Part shown: piece after piece, positions 11,013 to 22,989 of the stretch
Layout: each line of letters starts with the position of its first letter
How positions within the stretch are numbered: position 1 is the stretch's first letter
Source of the DNA: Combretum micranthum
Lineage: Eukaryota; Streptophyta; Magnoliopsida; Myrtales; Combretaceae
DNA length: 64,000 nucleotides
Reading direction: 5' to 3'
Assembly: GCA_024138025.1 (NCBI GenBank)
Contig: JAMXBD010000365.1
Location: 1-64,000 of the forward strand
Translations under genes and position numbers: made by a program
Notes under the pieces: model-generated
What the model was told of the DNA's origin: nothing
What the model saw: the letters and a program-made list of their open reading frames with translations, nothing else
Databases searched by the model: none

Positions 11013-14000
11013 CTGTTTATGGGTAATAAAGTGAAAAAAAAAATTAATTAACTGCTTTTGCTGGAAGACATGAAATATCATAGAGGTGTCAAAGCCATTT
11101 TTTCTACTTGGGAAAAAATATATAAAACAATATTAAACACGGAACAATCATTGTCTATGAATCCATAATAAACAATAACAAATAGCAATTTATATCCCAG
11201 CACTCGTGTCTTTTTTTAATGGTTTATTCATAGTTTTGTCACATCCTTAATTTAAAAACATCGCGTTGGACCCATCTTCTATTAGTATTAAGTACTCTAC
11301 AAGTATAATAGGGTATAATACATATTTTGTTTGTTCTAATATTTCTTTATTATTAGAGTCATAATTATGTAATAGGCATGCAACCATTATTATTTATTTA
11401 TTTTGTCTTGCTACGTGCTTTATAATGTTAAAAAGCTAAATACAAAAATGCATAGGGTAACAAGCTTATAATGTTGTTAGGATTTAATTAAACATTGAGA
11501 AAATTTTAGACCAAATTGAATTTTGATAATAAATATATTAAATTACTCTTGACTCGAACATGATGATACTCACAAGCTAATTGAATTATTTATTGTGAAA
11601 ACCGTGATCAATTTGATAAATTATTAGATTAGCTTAAATTGGATCTCCATTCATCTAGTGTGAAGGAAAATTGAATAAATATTAAATTCATATAGCTTAA
11701 TTCATTAGTAAGACAGAAATTTACATGAAAAGAATTTATGGCATCCAAATTTATGGGTAGGATGTCGGGTACTGACCTCTTTAGTGTGTTTGTTTCCCCA
11801 GTCAACTGCAAATTTAATGTCTCTGCATTTGTTCTCAGGCCTAATGGGCCAGTAATGTTCCATCGGGACCAACCCTCTTGTGAAAAAATCGTAATATTCA
11901 GGCTTGATATATAAAGTCATGGCATCACATGCCAAAATATACTTTTGACTCACAGACCATGCTCGTCCCTCAACGTATATATTGTACCTTCAAGTGAGAA
12001 AAAAAAAATCATAAATAGATTAAGTGAAAGGAATAACAACTCGGTGAAACATAATAATAAATCGAACTCCATGCAACATTTGACAAGGTAAAATTGATTT
12101 TGCCAATAATTTGTATCAACAGATCGCATTCATATTTTTATTTTATGTCAAATTCGTGTCAGTATAGAAAGATATGAAATTGGATAATGATTATAAATAA
12201 TTTATTTAGGATATAATTACATTCTTTGTATTACATGCCATATGGGTTACATTTTTACTGGAAATCATTTTTCACACCTTAATTATTGTAAAAGTTAGAT
12301 CAAATTTTTACTAGATTGCAATACATGCGATATGGCTTACATTTTTATTGGAAATCATTTTTCACACCTTAATTATTGTAAAAACTAGATCAAATTTTTA
12401 TTAGATTGCAAATTATCATAAAAAATATTCATAAAATACATACATATATATATATATTAAAATTATTACCACAACCATCTAATCTAAAAAAAAACTTAAA
12501 CTTGTAGAAATGGTGTTAAACACTTCACTTATGAGCTAGAACTTTAATTTTGACCAAGTCCCATTAAGTGAACAACTTAATTTTAATAGGATTGAAATGG
12601 GCACGCATGAAATTGAACTTATGACCTTCTGATGTGATACCATACTAAGGTTAGCACTACAACCATCTAATCTAAAAACTTAAACTTGTAGATATAGTGT
12701 AAACTATTATATTTACTATGTGACAATATATATATATATATTTTGAATGCTTAAAGTGTTCTTTCACCTTTCATATATTCTAAAAGATGAACATAGCCTC
12801 AAAAATCATCATTATTTATACGTACTTTAGCAACAATTTTGGGTTCTAGCTACTATTCCAAAAATATTGCAAATTTTTTTCAAAAATTATAGGTGAAATT
12901 ACATCTTAGGAATTTAGGGTATAATAATGTACATCGATATTTTAGTGAATGTATTTATAATTATCCTCAAATCATATATTTATAGATAAGTAAAAAGTGA
13001 TATACATTAAATTTTTAAATATGTGGAAATATGTGAATGAGATAATACTTAGGATATAAAAGCTATGAAAAAATATATATTATATATATCAAATTTCAAT
13101 TTCTCACCTATTGTTGCATTGATTTTCGAGATTCGAATGCTTGAATCCTTCTGCACTTTCACGTCCCCAGTCCTATAGAGAAAAGAGAAATCGGTTGATG
13201 GATATTCGCTCCCACTCCATCGTCTATATTAACAAACTGATACTAAAAACTAAAAAGTAGCAGAAGAGGTAGTTGTAGTTTCTGTTAAACCATATACAGC
13301 TTTCCTATAAAAGCAATATATATATATACCATAACGAGCTTCATACAAATTTCACATTCATGTGAAATAAACTTTATATTATTATATATATAGTCCAATC
13401 AAGTCATCTAAGTCTATTTGTTTAGACTTTTTCTTGTTAGTTTGATATTTTAAATTTTATAGTTTTCAAATAAATATTTATCAAGAAATAAATATAAATG
13501 AATAATTGGTATTTTTACTTAGAAATAGATTAAATAAATAAGATACAGGTATAGATACAAATCGTACACATATAAGACACAAATAAAAATTAGACAATCT
13601 ACATAGGCCCTCTAAATCTCTAATCAAGATTAAGTAATTCTGATCCTTTATATTTAAGACAAATACATCTTTTGTATATGTTCATCTATTAATGATGTTA
13701 TTCTAACATAAACCAACTAGTCATGAACAATCCATATATTAATAATACATGTATTAGATCTGTATCGATTTAGTATTGATTCGATTTAGTCAGTTTATAA
13801 GTAAAACTGTCGATTTTTTATCGGTATCATATTTATATCGGTTCAATATTAGTTTAAAACTAAAATAATTCCAAGACGACTACAGAAGGATTATTAAAAC
13901 AGGCCTTAATGGATTAGGTTTGTTGACTTTGAAATAGGTAGTGCTTGACACGCTAATGTAATTATCCAAACAGGCTACTCGTGATAAGACCCTCCTAAGT

Positions 14001-17000
14001 GTTTAAACTGTTAACTTCTTTCCAACGTCAAATTGAAATTTTTCCAGGTAATTAAAATCAAGTAGCACTAGCACCAACTTCTATTAGAGTGGAATTCGCA
14101 TACGAACCCATAGATTCCGATGCAATTCAGACTTAACAAGGAAAAATTAATTATAGATTGGCAAGTATAATTTTGAGTCAGGTTTGGACAAACAATTTGA
14201 AAACCCAAGTGAGTCCAATCATTATACATTTAATTCTAATTGAATCCAAATCCAATAAGATATCTCAATATATCTTTACAGGTCAAATTTCTTAAGACAC
14301 CAATTGAGATGCTGCTATGATACAAAATCATTGGCATTTATTTTATAAAGATTTATTCGCTAGAGCCCTAATGATTTGTAAATTATATGTTATACATTAT
14401 AAATCTATGCTTTTTTTTCCTTTCTTTTTTTCAAATGATTCTCGTTTGAGGCCCAAAACAAAATTGATTCTCGTGAATCTGAAGCCCAAAAAGGAATGGA
14501 CCACATGAAACGAGTTATATAAGAAAAGTCCATGTTTTACCTGAGAATACAACCGAACATTTTCGTGGCACTTCATAAGGTCACCTTTTTAGGAGATACC
14601 CCTGGGTTTCCTTTCCAATATGCGTAAGGCTCCTTATTCTTCCACTTTTTCTTCTTGGCCCCTGCCTTTATACCTTTTAGCATGAGATCCCATGGTTTAA
14701 TATTCACCTCCGGCCTACCATCAAGAAAAGTAGAAAATAACTTAAATTTGATAAACCTCGATATATACTTATGCTTAATTCAAGATTAATTAGACTTGCA
14801 TGATAAATTATAGATGAGCTCGGTCTGATAAACTATCCAAATAACTTAACTTAAAATTGCTTAGCTATAGTAAATCAAACTTAGAAATAGACTGAGCAAG
14901 ATCAATTATAGAGTAGAGAAATTACTAGATAGACTTTAATGCACCTATTCTTATACACATATTTAAATTAACTCATAGCATGTGACATTTTTCTTAGATT
15001 GCACTATATATTATGTTTGTCACAAATATAATATTAAAAATGTTTATGCAATTTTCAAGAGAAATATTATGTGTTATGAACTGAGTAAAAGGATTTTTAT
15101 TTACATAGTGATCTAGATTGATTATTTACATCTCCAAACATAAGCTTGAAGCAACTATCATCAAAAGTCTTAAGGAAAATCAAATGTGCGAATAATCTAA
15201 TGCATTACCAACCCCAGAAGGACCAATCGGGAAAGGGAATATCATAAGCTGATTCATGTCCACAAAAATGGAACCATGGTGTAGGAACTGCCCCCGGTGT
15301 TTGGAAATCACGCTTGAGGATGGCTGGTGGGTCTTCACACTGAAACACCAATTCTAAATCCGGTACTTTCCCAGGATACAACCTTAAAAGTTGGACAACC
15401 CCCCATATTGTCAAAACATCTCTTGTCTGCCAAGCTCTATGGACAGTATCCAAATAAGCCTTTCCATCAAGAATGATGAGTCTAAAATGTGCATGATTCT
15501 TGTCCCTTTCCAACACTTCCCTAGTGATTCCAGTCTCCTTCCATGGACGAAGATCTTCATGGATCCATCGGAAGTATTCTGGGCAAACCTCGGCCAATAT
15601 TTTGTCCGATTCATATTTTAGAGGATAGTTGTTTGAGCATGTTTGTGCTGCGGTTGCATTGGTGCAATTAAGGGGGAAAGCCACCGGTTTAGTGAAGTTT
15701 TTGGGCTTTTTCGTCGTCGTAAACAGAGAATCACCTGTAAACACAAACTACATTGGCAAAAATAGTTATATTAAATGTGATTATTTGGTTTGCATTCATA
15801 CATAACAAAACAGTTTTAAATCTGTAAATTTAATCTTTTAAGTCAACCAATTATAGATTGAAATCATACAACATCAAAGCCATACAAATTTTTGTAATTT
15901 ATTTATATTTCAATATTCACTATAAAAAAAAAAAAACAAAAGTTCTAAAATGGATAATCAATAAGGAAATTTTTAGCTCTGCAAATATTATTAGTAATGA
16001 TAACTTTTGTAACATAAATTTATTATTATTTTTTAAAATTATCTTTAAAACCCAATTTTCTTATAGAGATTCTTTGTATTAATCTCCTTATGCGGGTTTA
16101 TCTAAAGTAATTCATCCAACATAATATTTTCTAGCAACAAATCTTAGGATCTTTTTGGATAATTGACTTTTCGTCTGTATTTGTGTTTGATCTGTATCTA
16201 ATCTATTTTATTTTTTTATAAATAAAATTATCTGTTTGTCATCTGTGAGACATTAGCAATTCTTTTTATCTTTTCACAAAATACAAATTAAATCCAAATT
16301 TTATTAGTTAAGATCACAAAATTATGCAAAAGTATCAAATATAAAATCTTACAAATCTACGACCATTATATTCTTGATCTAAAGGATCATGTGAATATAT
16401 CAAGCACCTATTAGAAGAAAAATTTTCAGGCTTTTTAATATTATTTATATATATTTTTAGAAAAAATAAATATATAAAAAGATGAAACAGTTATTTGGGT
16501 TTTTCAAGAGGCGTCACTAAGACATCAATTATTGGGCCGCCAATAAACTAAGACGTTTTATTATTTCGGTCAATTTGAAGCGAAGCCAATAAACAATTTG
16601 GCTGCGTTGGGTGTTCTGAACATGCTTCGAGGTTTCAGAAACCTCCGAGAAAAAAAGCTGCAGATGCAGACGAAGAGTATGGTCGATTCACCAAATCCAC
16701 CTTTTAAGAGGGGAAAAACATTTTTATAAAGTAAAAGGATAATATAAAAAAAAAAAGAAAATAAAAATAAAAAAAAAAACTATGTCAAGTCATACACGTT
16801 GCCGCCGTAGCACCCAACTTTCAACAGTCAAATTTGCTTTGCTCATCTCTTTGCAGACACCCTTCTAGAGATTGACACGTAAAAACTTTTGTTAAAAGAT
16901 TTAAAAAAAAAGAAAACAATAATAAAGTAGGAAAGAAAAAAAACTGACAAAATTAAAAAGAAAAAGAAGGCCATCGTCTCCTTTCCGCTGTGAATCATTC

Positions 17001-17891
17001 GAAGCGGATGTTAGCGGCTCAGTCCCGTACATCACCACAGGCGAATACAAACATATCATGACTCATCAGAGCGATTATCAGGACGGCGTGATCATTCAGC
17101 GATTTATATTTCTTTTAATTATAATTAAAACCTTTAAATTTGTTTACATCCATTTTTTTATAATTAATTTAATTATAAAAATAGTAATAATACAGGATCA
17201 TAGGAATTTCTTGACGAAGAAAATTAGATTTAAGATAATTGCTTTTTAAATCTTTATAATTCTCATTATAAAAAAATCGTCATCAAGATTAGTCTTACTG
17301 GTTCCTGCGGTTCGAAACTAGGTTCCTAGTTTTCTACTATTTCAACTGATTTCTTGTTTTTTCTAATTTTGTAAAATCTGTTAAGATCCCGAAACTCCGA
17401 GAGGAAGAAAAAAGACTAACCTTTCAAGATATACATACATACATGAGCGAATTGAAAAATAAATAAATAAATAAATAAAAGTATATCCAATATTAATAAG
17501 GACAAAATCTCTAAATTCAAAAAAAAAAAAGAATTTATTAGGAAAAAAAAAAGAAGCTGGGATAGATAGATTACCATGTATAAACATCGATAAAGTGTCC
17601 TACGACTTGATATGAAGATTAAGAAGTGGCATATAACTAGAAATTTAATAAGAGGGAGGAAGAAAAAAAGTAGACAGAGACATAGTTTTGGAAGGGAGAA
17701 CAAGAACTTACAACATCCATAGATGACATGAAGAACCCAGAAAGTACGATGACAAGAAACAAAATAAAAACAGTAGCGGAAGCCCATGTCTTCACCGGTG
17801 GTCTCCATGTCGGCTTTGTGGTCGTACCCTCTTCATGTAAAGATGATGAATTTTTATTGCTGCTCCATGCAGGAGCTTTCCCTTCTTCCAT
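10650..17891 (-). CDS. GT90 / DUF821 protein O-glucosyltransferase rumi homolog, six exons, frameshift in exon 3
   Basis: Exons (minus strand): 17,891-17,712; 15,747-15,209; 14,714-14,541; 13,172-13,108; 11,987-11,777; 11,012-10,650. All introns are GT..AG. The summed coding length is 1,532 nt, one base short of 511 codons. The N-terminus has a short cytoplasmic tail, then a membrane segment (residues ~38-55, VFILFLVIVLSGFF), which suggests a type II Golgi/ER membrane enzyme. Family motifs are DWSFWGW/PEVNIKPW across the exon 2-3 junction, YAYWKGNP, SQKYILACD, KPEYYDFFTRGLVP, HYWPI and FAVDWGN. Animal Rumi/POGLUT proteins transfer glucose from UDP-glucose to serine; plant substrates are not established. 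Exon 3 has lost one base between SPKK and DLMKC, so the normal reading frame breaks. It is either a recent pseudogene, an assembly error, or rescued by alternative splicing. The protein ends QQKKH without a KDEL-type signal. Confidence 0.9.
11777..11987 (-). CDS. GT90 gene exon 5
   Basis: The 211-nt exon runs from the acceptor TTGAAG to the donor GAG|GTCAGT. It encodes YNIYVEGRAWSVSQKYILAC, then DAMTLYIKPEYYDFFTRGL, EHYWPI and DIKFAVDWGNKH. This is the most conserved GT90 region, thought to contact the donor sugar nucleotide. The frame is open throughout. Confidence 0.9.
12232..12411. repeat. 90-bp tandem duplication in intron 4 of the GT90 gene
   Basis: Units 12,232-12,321 and 12,322-12,411 match almost throughout: both contain 'ggaaatcatttttcacacc' and 'gatcaaattttta'. 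The copies differ at only a few positions, so the duplication is fairly recent. It does not touch splice sites. Confidence 0.85.
12472..12701. repeat. short direct repeats flanking a ~140-bp segment in intron 4
   Basis: The text 'caaccatctaatctaaaa..cttaaacttgtag' occurs at about 12,472-12,508 and again at 12,660-12,692. It brackets a segment with 'gatgtgataccatacta'. The same phrase is common in plant repeats. It may be a small retroelement remnant; no class can be assigned. Confidence 0.45.
13108..13172 (-). CDS. GT90 gene exon 4
   Basis: The 65-nt exon lies between TTTTCTCTATAG and GTGAGA. It encodes DWGRESAEGFKHSNLENQCN, the family's conserved stretch before the nucleotide-sugar-binding part, with a cysteine at the usual place. 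It starts in phase 0 and ends in phase 2, agreeing with both neighbours. Confidence 0.88.
14541..14714 (-). CDS. GT90 gene exon 3, carries a one-base frameshift
   Basis: The acceptor GGTAG|GCC completes the tryptophan codon, giving PEVNIKPWDLMLKG, a lysine-rich stretch, then YAYWKGNPGVSPKK in frame. The next conserved block, DLMKC...LYSQ, is in the next frame: one base is missing near 14,580-14,586. The normal donor is CAG|GTAAAA at 14,541. A second GT donor, AAAAAG|GTGACC, ends the exon at 14,585; it would join in frame to exon 4 but drop about 15 residues. Confidence 0.85.
15209..15747 (-). CDS. GT90 gene exon 2 (largest exon)
   Basis: The acceptor TGTAG|TTTGTG keeps phase 0 with exon 1. 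The stronger-looking ACAG|GTGATT six bases further would be out of frame. The exon carries the family's cysteine-containing start (NCTNAT..TC), then ILAEVCPEYFRWIHEDLRPW, FRLIILDGKAY, LRLYPGKVPDLELVFQCEDP and FPDWSFWGW. It ends in phase 2 at GGTTG|GTAATG. NCT is a possible N-glycosylation site. Confidence 0.9.
16590..17100. other. GC-richer, exon-like islands within intron 1 of the GT90 gene
   Basis: Two patches (about 16,600-16,720 and 16,960-17,100) are clearly less AT-rich than the rest of the intron. On the plus strand the first opens an ATG at 16,622 with 35 sense codons (MLRGFRNLREKK...). The second is open around ATG 17,058 (MTHQSDYQDGVIIQ). Neither continues into a recognisable protein. 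They could be an alternative promoter or 5' exon, an ncRNA, or a remnant of another gene. The identity is not known. Confidence 0.35.
17712..17891 (-). CDS. GT90 gene exon 1 (start codon, membrane anchor)
   Basis: Sixty codons from ATG (17,891-17,889, context CCCTCCATGG, favourable for plant initiation) to the donor GTT|GTAAGT. It encodes a soluble hydrophilic head of about 35 residues and then a single hydrophobic segment. The exon ends in phase 0. No upstream in-frame ATG extends it convincingly. Confidence 0.85.
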
Positions 17892-17970
17892 GGAGGGAAA
17901 AACAAAAAATATATCAAAGAATTTTCGTGTAATTGAATTGAAAGGAAACAAGTATCTAACTGTATCTAAC

Positions 17971-17980
17971 GATATATAAC
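17971..17980 (-). promoter_or_regulatory. possible TATA box of the GT90 gene
   Basis: The minus strand reads GTTATATATC about 80 bp upstream of the ATG. Position and composition fit a plant TATA box. The region is AT-rich, so a chance match is quite possible. Confidence 0.3.
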
Positions 17981-18288
17981 AAAATTTATAAATATGAACA
18001 TATACTAGAAAAGGGGTAGTATTAAAATAATTTGAATTTGTTTGTTTTACACGGTGTCTAACGACTTGACTTCCTAGGTAGTTAAAGTTGTGCCCAATCA
18101 CCATTAGTTTCTGCGCTGAAATTTAAGAGTAACATTTATTTTCCTCCCCAACCCCACAGGGTGGACAAAGCTTGGCAAGGGCTGTAGAATGACAGGAGGT
18201 GGGACTTCTGGCTTTTTTCTATGGGTTAGCATATGTTCTCGTTAATTATTATTGGAATTATTGCATTGAATTTTATGTAGATAAGGTT

Positions 18289-18390
18289 AACTTTGAAAAT
18301 ATATTGTTATCGACTTTTCCTAGATCTAGACCTTGATGGAACTTTGAAAATATATTGTTATAGACTTTTCCTGGACCTAGATGGCGTAGA
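18289..18390. repeat. 51-bp tandem duplication
   Basis: Units 18,289-18,339 and 18,340-18,390 both start AACTTTGAAAATATATTGTT and carry 'gacttttcct' and 'cctagat' at matching positions, with a few substitutions. Confidence 0.85.
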
Positions 18391-19121
18391 AGATAAATCG
18401 AACCTTATTGATTGATTTGGTGATCCAATTAAAAAATAAATAAATCTATGAATTATATTTTACACATGTGCTTTTCTCCATTTTTTATTTTATATATTTA
18501 TACCTTTAGTTAAAATATTTTGTATAAGTGCATTTTATAACAATTTCTTAGTAAAGCGCATTAGCTTATGATTGGTCCTTAATAACTATCTAATAATTTA
18601 AATATCATCTAATATATTTAATGAAACAATATATTGCAAAAAATAAAAAAAAATTATAATAAAGAGAAAATGGGAAGAAAAAATAATAAAATAATTATTT
18701 GTAGCTGCCTGGGTTACACGCAACTCTTACGATAGGATAGTTAAAATCTACCAAAATAAGCATAGCATGTGGTGTGAAACACTCTAGATAGTGGTCCCCA
18801 CACCTCATCTTTGACATTTTGAAATTAATTTTTCTGAAACTTACACAGCTTCAAGCATGCTCATGCCCCTAACAACGTACATCTCAAAAACCACTATAAT
18901 AAATTTTTTGTCATTGAGTAATTAGTTTGCAACATGGCCATGTCCAATTCGTGTATCTTCCCTCACATTTTAAGTTGCATGAAAATCAAATCTTTTTCGC
19001 AATCAGTCTACACTTTTTATGAATATCTCTTTTCAAACGTCCTCTACCATATTTCTGTGTGTCCTTAGTGTATTCCATGCCTTCTTAGAGTAAATCTCCT
19101 CATTAGTAGTAATGTTGCGCG

Positions 19122-20412
19122 TAAGGATGTAATCGGGTTAGTTTTTGGATGGATCATATGAACCGAAATCCGACCCGCTACCCTAAAAATCTACCAAACC
19201 TGACCCTATAACCCTACAGGGTTTTGATGCTATATCCAACCCGTCCTAGGGTATGATTTAGAACCGGAACCCGATCCTATAACCCTATAACCCCTTTTTT
19301 TTTTTAAAGCTATTTTCAAATTTTAATAATAAATTTGAGAAAATGCGGTACTTCTAACATAAGTTTCCTACACATTAAAAAATGAAATGATGCATGTAGA
19401 ATTAATAGAAATGTTGTAGATCACATTATTATATAACATTTAAACGCACTAATATATTACTTTTGTCACTGTATATTTTAAAAATATGGTTAAATTAAAT
19501 TTTCTATTAGGACTAAAATAACGGATAACAAATAATATTAATTTTCATAGCAAACATGACTTGAATAAAATTTAATAAAAAGTTCTAAATCCATAACTAA
19601 TCACCATAAACATTAAAGAAAACATCCTTAGGAGACAAAAAAGATAGTAGCTTCTTCATGTCTTCTTTTCTCTCTTTGCTCCTTTAGTAATGTTTTTATT
19701 TATTCTTTTAATTATAATACCAGGTTATCGGGTATCCATCGGATTTGTTATATGATCTAAACCCGACCCTATAACCCTATAGGGTTTTTACTATATATTC
19801 AAACCCGACCCTATAACCTTATAGGGTTTTTAAAGAGTCGGGTGGGTCGGAAGCCCTATAAGAGCCAACCAGGTTACATCCCTATTTCCTATATATTCAA
19901 AAATGAAATGATGCATGTGGAATTGATAGAAAATGTTGTATATCACATTCATTATATAACATTTAAACACATTAATATATTACTTTTGTCACTGTATAAT
20001 ATTTTAAAAATATGGTTAAATTAAATTTTCTATTGGGACTAAAATATAACGGACAACAAATAATATTAACTTCCATAGCAAACATGACTTGAACAAAATT
20101 TAATAAAAGGTTCTAATTCCATAACTAATCCATAAATATAAAGAAAAACATCCTTAGGAGACAAAAAAGATAATAACTTCTTCATGACTACTTTTCTCTC
20201 TTTTCTCCTTTAGTAATATTTTTATTTATTTTTTTAATTATAATATCGGGTTATCGGGTATCCATCGGGTTTGTTATATGATCCAAACCCAACCCTATAA
20301 CCCTATAGGGTTTTTACTATATATCTAAACCCGACCCTATAACCCTATAGGGTTTTTTTTTAATGGGTGGGTGTGTCGGAAACCTTATAAGAGTCAACCG
20401 GTTACATCCCTA
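19122..20412. mobile_element. hAT-type MITE with an internal ~520-bp tandem duplication
   Basis: The termini are TAAGGATGTAAT at 19,122 and GTTACATCCCTA ending at 20,412, inverted copies of the hAT-like terminus TAGGGATG. The flanking 8-bp repeats are GTTGCGCG (19,114-19,121) and GTTGCACG (20,413-20,420), with one mismatch. Inside, 19,364-19,883 is repeated as 19,884-20,412; each copy ends with its own GTTACATCCCTA terminus. The palindromic motif ACCCTATAACCCTATAGGG recurs at least four times. The same family is present at 7,567-8,279. No transposase is encoded. Confidence 0.85.
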
Positions 20413-21913
20413 GTTGCACGTGATTTAAATGTCTTATTCATGTTTCTTACAATAACATGAAGGTATGAAATCTTTTACATGCATTAATTAAATGTCTTTT
20501 ACAATTCTCCAATTAATTATGATAAGATTATTCCTTTAATGAGAACTGTAAAGATTTATGTTGAGAAAAGTAATTATATATGTCAATTAGGATGCAAGAC
20601 CTTATTTGTTATGAATCTTGAAAGGGATTGCAGACTAAAAATCTTTGCATTGATAAAGATTTAATCATGATTTGTTCCTTTTTATAATTTTCTCTATGCT
20701 TTTATGCAACTATAAATTATACTACGTATATACACTATATCAAAAATAAGTAAAGAGAAATTCTTTTATGAATTCTAGGAATATGGATTGTACAAGAACT
20801 AAGAACTCAAAAACCCTTATAACCAAGACCTCTCACTCTTAAGGACATGAGTACATTCAACAAGTTGATCCACAAAAGGAAATAAGAAAGATTACTGCAC
20901 CATAAATTTGTGTGAACTATGCTATTGATTGGATAGTTTTGAAGCTACATGTATGACAAAAGATCAATTCCATAATAGATATTAGCTCTTTGAATTAAAC
21001 TAGTAGGAGCCAAGGAACCCAGCTATTTTTATTAAATGATGGAATTTCTATCCATGTTAGAATTAACTTCTGTTGATTTAACATTAGGATCTCATAATGG
21101 AGTGAAGTTCTGTATGAACGGAAAATTGCATGAATTGAATTTTCAATTTAATGGGACTATGTGATCAAATTTCATTAAAACAGATAAATATAGGGGTCAA
21201 ATGATTACACTTTTCGATTTCAAGGTGCAAAGGTACAGAGGAAGATCAATACCTTGTATATCTAAAGAAAACCTCATGCATTGGCTCTGAAAGATCCAAT
21301 CATCAATAGATGCAATGTATTATGAGCCATACATAAGTGCAACAGGCTCAAGTAATTCAATAATCATTACCTTTTATTTTCTCTATTTCTGTTGCATCAT
21401 AGATAGGAAACCATTCATTTGGATATGCACATAATACTTTTCCTTTACAATCAAAGTCAAGATCAAAGGTTAAAATTGATTGTTGTGGAACTTATATGGA
21501 TCAATTAGCTAAGGCAATGGAAAAAAGAAACTTCAACAAATGAGACACTTACCGTTTGTACCTTACTTAAGATGGGACTGATGAAAATGTGGATAAAAAT
21601 TCAAAGGTTTAATTAAGCTAACCAATGTATGAAGACCTTTTACTACTAATGAAAATAATGATTGGCAAATTGCTCGATTTAGAGATTGGTTAAAGTAGTT
21701 GCTTTCACTCAATGAATATACGTTCCACAACTTATGAAGACAATAATGATTGGGGTTTAGATTGTGAGGATGATGGGTTAGGGTTAACCATTTGCAATGA
21801 TTGATCTTCATGAGGTTCCCCATCAAAGGCTCAAAAATGATAATGATGATATCGATTATTAGTGAAAGTAGTCCTAGAGATTTCAAAACATTTATGACAT
21901 ACTATAGAATAAA
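20413..21913. other. intergenic stretch, no gene recognised
   Basis: AT-rich DNA with no ORF resembling a known protein on either strand and no clear repeat partner in the window. Confidence 0.5.
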
Positions 21914-22287
21914 TAGGATAAATTATGATAGATGGTATCAATGTTTGAGGATAACTTCATTTAAAGTATCAACGTTGTCAAGTGATTAAAAAGAGGAATT
22001 AAAATTTAGCAAAATGAATCAAATGAGGTATCAACATTTTGTAATTTTTCATTTAAGGTATTAACATTTAGATTAATTTTCAATTAATTTCCTAGTTTTC
22101 GTTAATGGTCAAATATTAATACCTTATTTGACTCACTTTGCAAAACTTTAATACCTCTTTTTAATGACTTGAAATGTTGATTCTTAATTGTCTCTAAGCA
22201 TTGATTTATTTTTTTAACCACTTGTAACGTTGATACCTTAAATGAATTCACTCCTAAACACTGATAACTTTCCATGTAATTTACCCT
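21914..22287. mobile_element. foldback-type MITE
   Basis: The left arm (from TAGGATAAATT at 21,914) and the right arm (ending AATTTACCCTA at 22,287) are imperfect inverted copies. Shared blocks include 'ttcatttaa.gtatcaacgtt' and 'attaaaaagagg.attaaa', followed by 'gcaaa.tga.tcaaa'. There is no coding capacity. A diverged copy lies at about 5,250-5,562. No clear target duplication was identified, so the superfamily is open. Confidence 0.65.
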
Positions 22288-22989
22288 ACAAAGTAGTGAT
22301 TTTGATTAGTTTTCTTGATTAATTCTGCATGAATATGTTTTGGTTAGTTTATGTGTTTTGATAATGATTTAGATTTAGCTTGTGAGAATATTTTAGTCGG
22401 TTTGTCAACTTTTTTTTTTTCTTTTTTGTGTTATAGTAAACTCCTTTTGCTTTTTGCTCGTCTACTTGTCATGTTCTGCAACGCTATTATATGTTCAGAG
22501 TGATAATGCAAAATTTTACACTGAGTAAGGGAATTGTATTGCACGTATTTTAAAATCAAGAAAGCACTAGCTTTTTATTTTTATTTTTTTTTCCCATTTT
22601 ACTGTTTCATTGCGGCACATTGAGGAAAATGTATTTCAAGCATGGGAAAGGATAGAGAAAATTAAGAATAATAGATTAATTTTTGCAATATTAATTTTAC
22701 GCATTATTGCTAATTTTATATCAATTTGCATAATATTTTTAGAACAATCCTCTAAAGGAATTTCTGAATTTGAACCTAGTTTAATTGATTTCTTTTCACT
22801 TTGTTAAAGTTGATTAGTGAAATGTAAGTAATTATTTAATTTCATGTTATTTAACATTTAGCTTTAGATTGAGGCATTAATGAAACGTAACTGTTATATT
22901 TATACACATATTAGTTCTAAAAAAGCAATATAATAATTAATAAGTGAACAAATGAACCTTAAATATTAGTAAGCTTCCTTATTATAAAT
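22288..22989. other. intergenic stretch between two MITEs
   Basis: AT-rich with T-runs. The one 65-codon ORF has no recognisable features. Confidence 0.5.

Larger units (their letters stand above)
17892..19121. other. upstream region of the GT90 gene, no other gene seen
   Basis: It contains the presumed promoter near 17.9-18.1 kb, a 51-bp tandem duplication at 18,289-18,390 and otherwise AT-rich sequence. No ORF matches a known family. Confidence 0.5.

Noticed and set aside
15705..15744. Alternative exon 2 acceptor ACAG|GTGATT
   Set aside because: It would put exon 2 out of phase with exon 1; TGTAG at 15,748-15,752 keeps the frame.
17416..17808. 130-codon minus-strand ORF overlapping GT90 exon 1
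   Set aside because: It reads exon 1 in the wrong frame and runs into intron 1; Phe/Leu-rich because of T-runs.
19200..20350. CCCTATAACCCTATAGGG motifs resembling telomere repeats
   Set aside because: They are spaced palindromes within a MITE with clear ends, not tandem CCCTAAA arrays.
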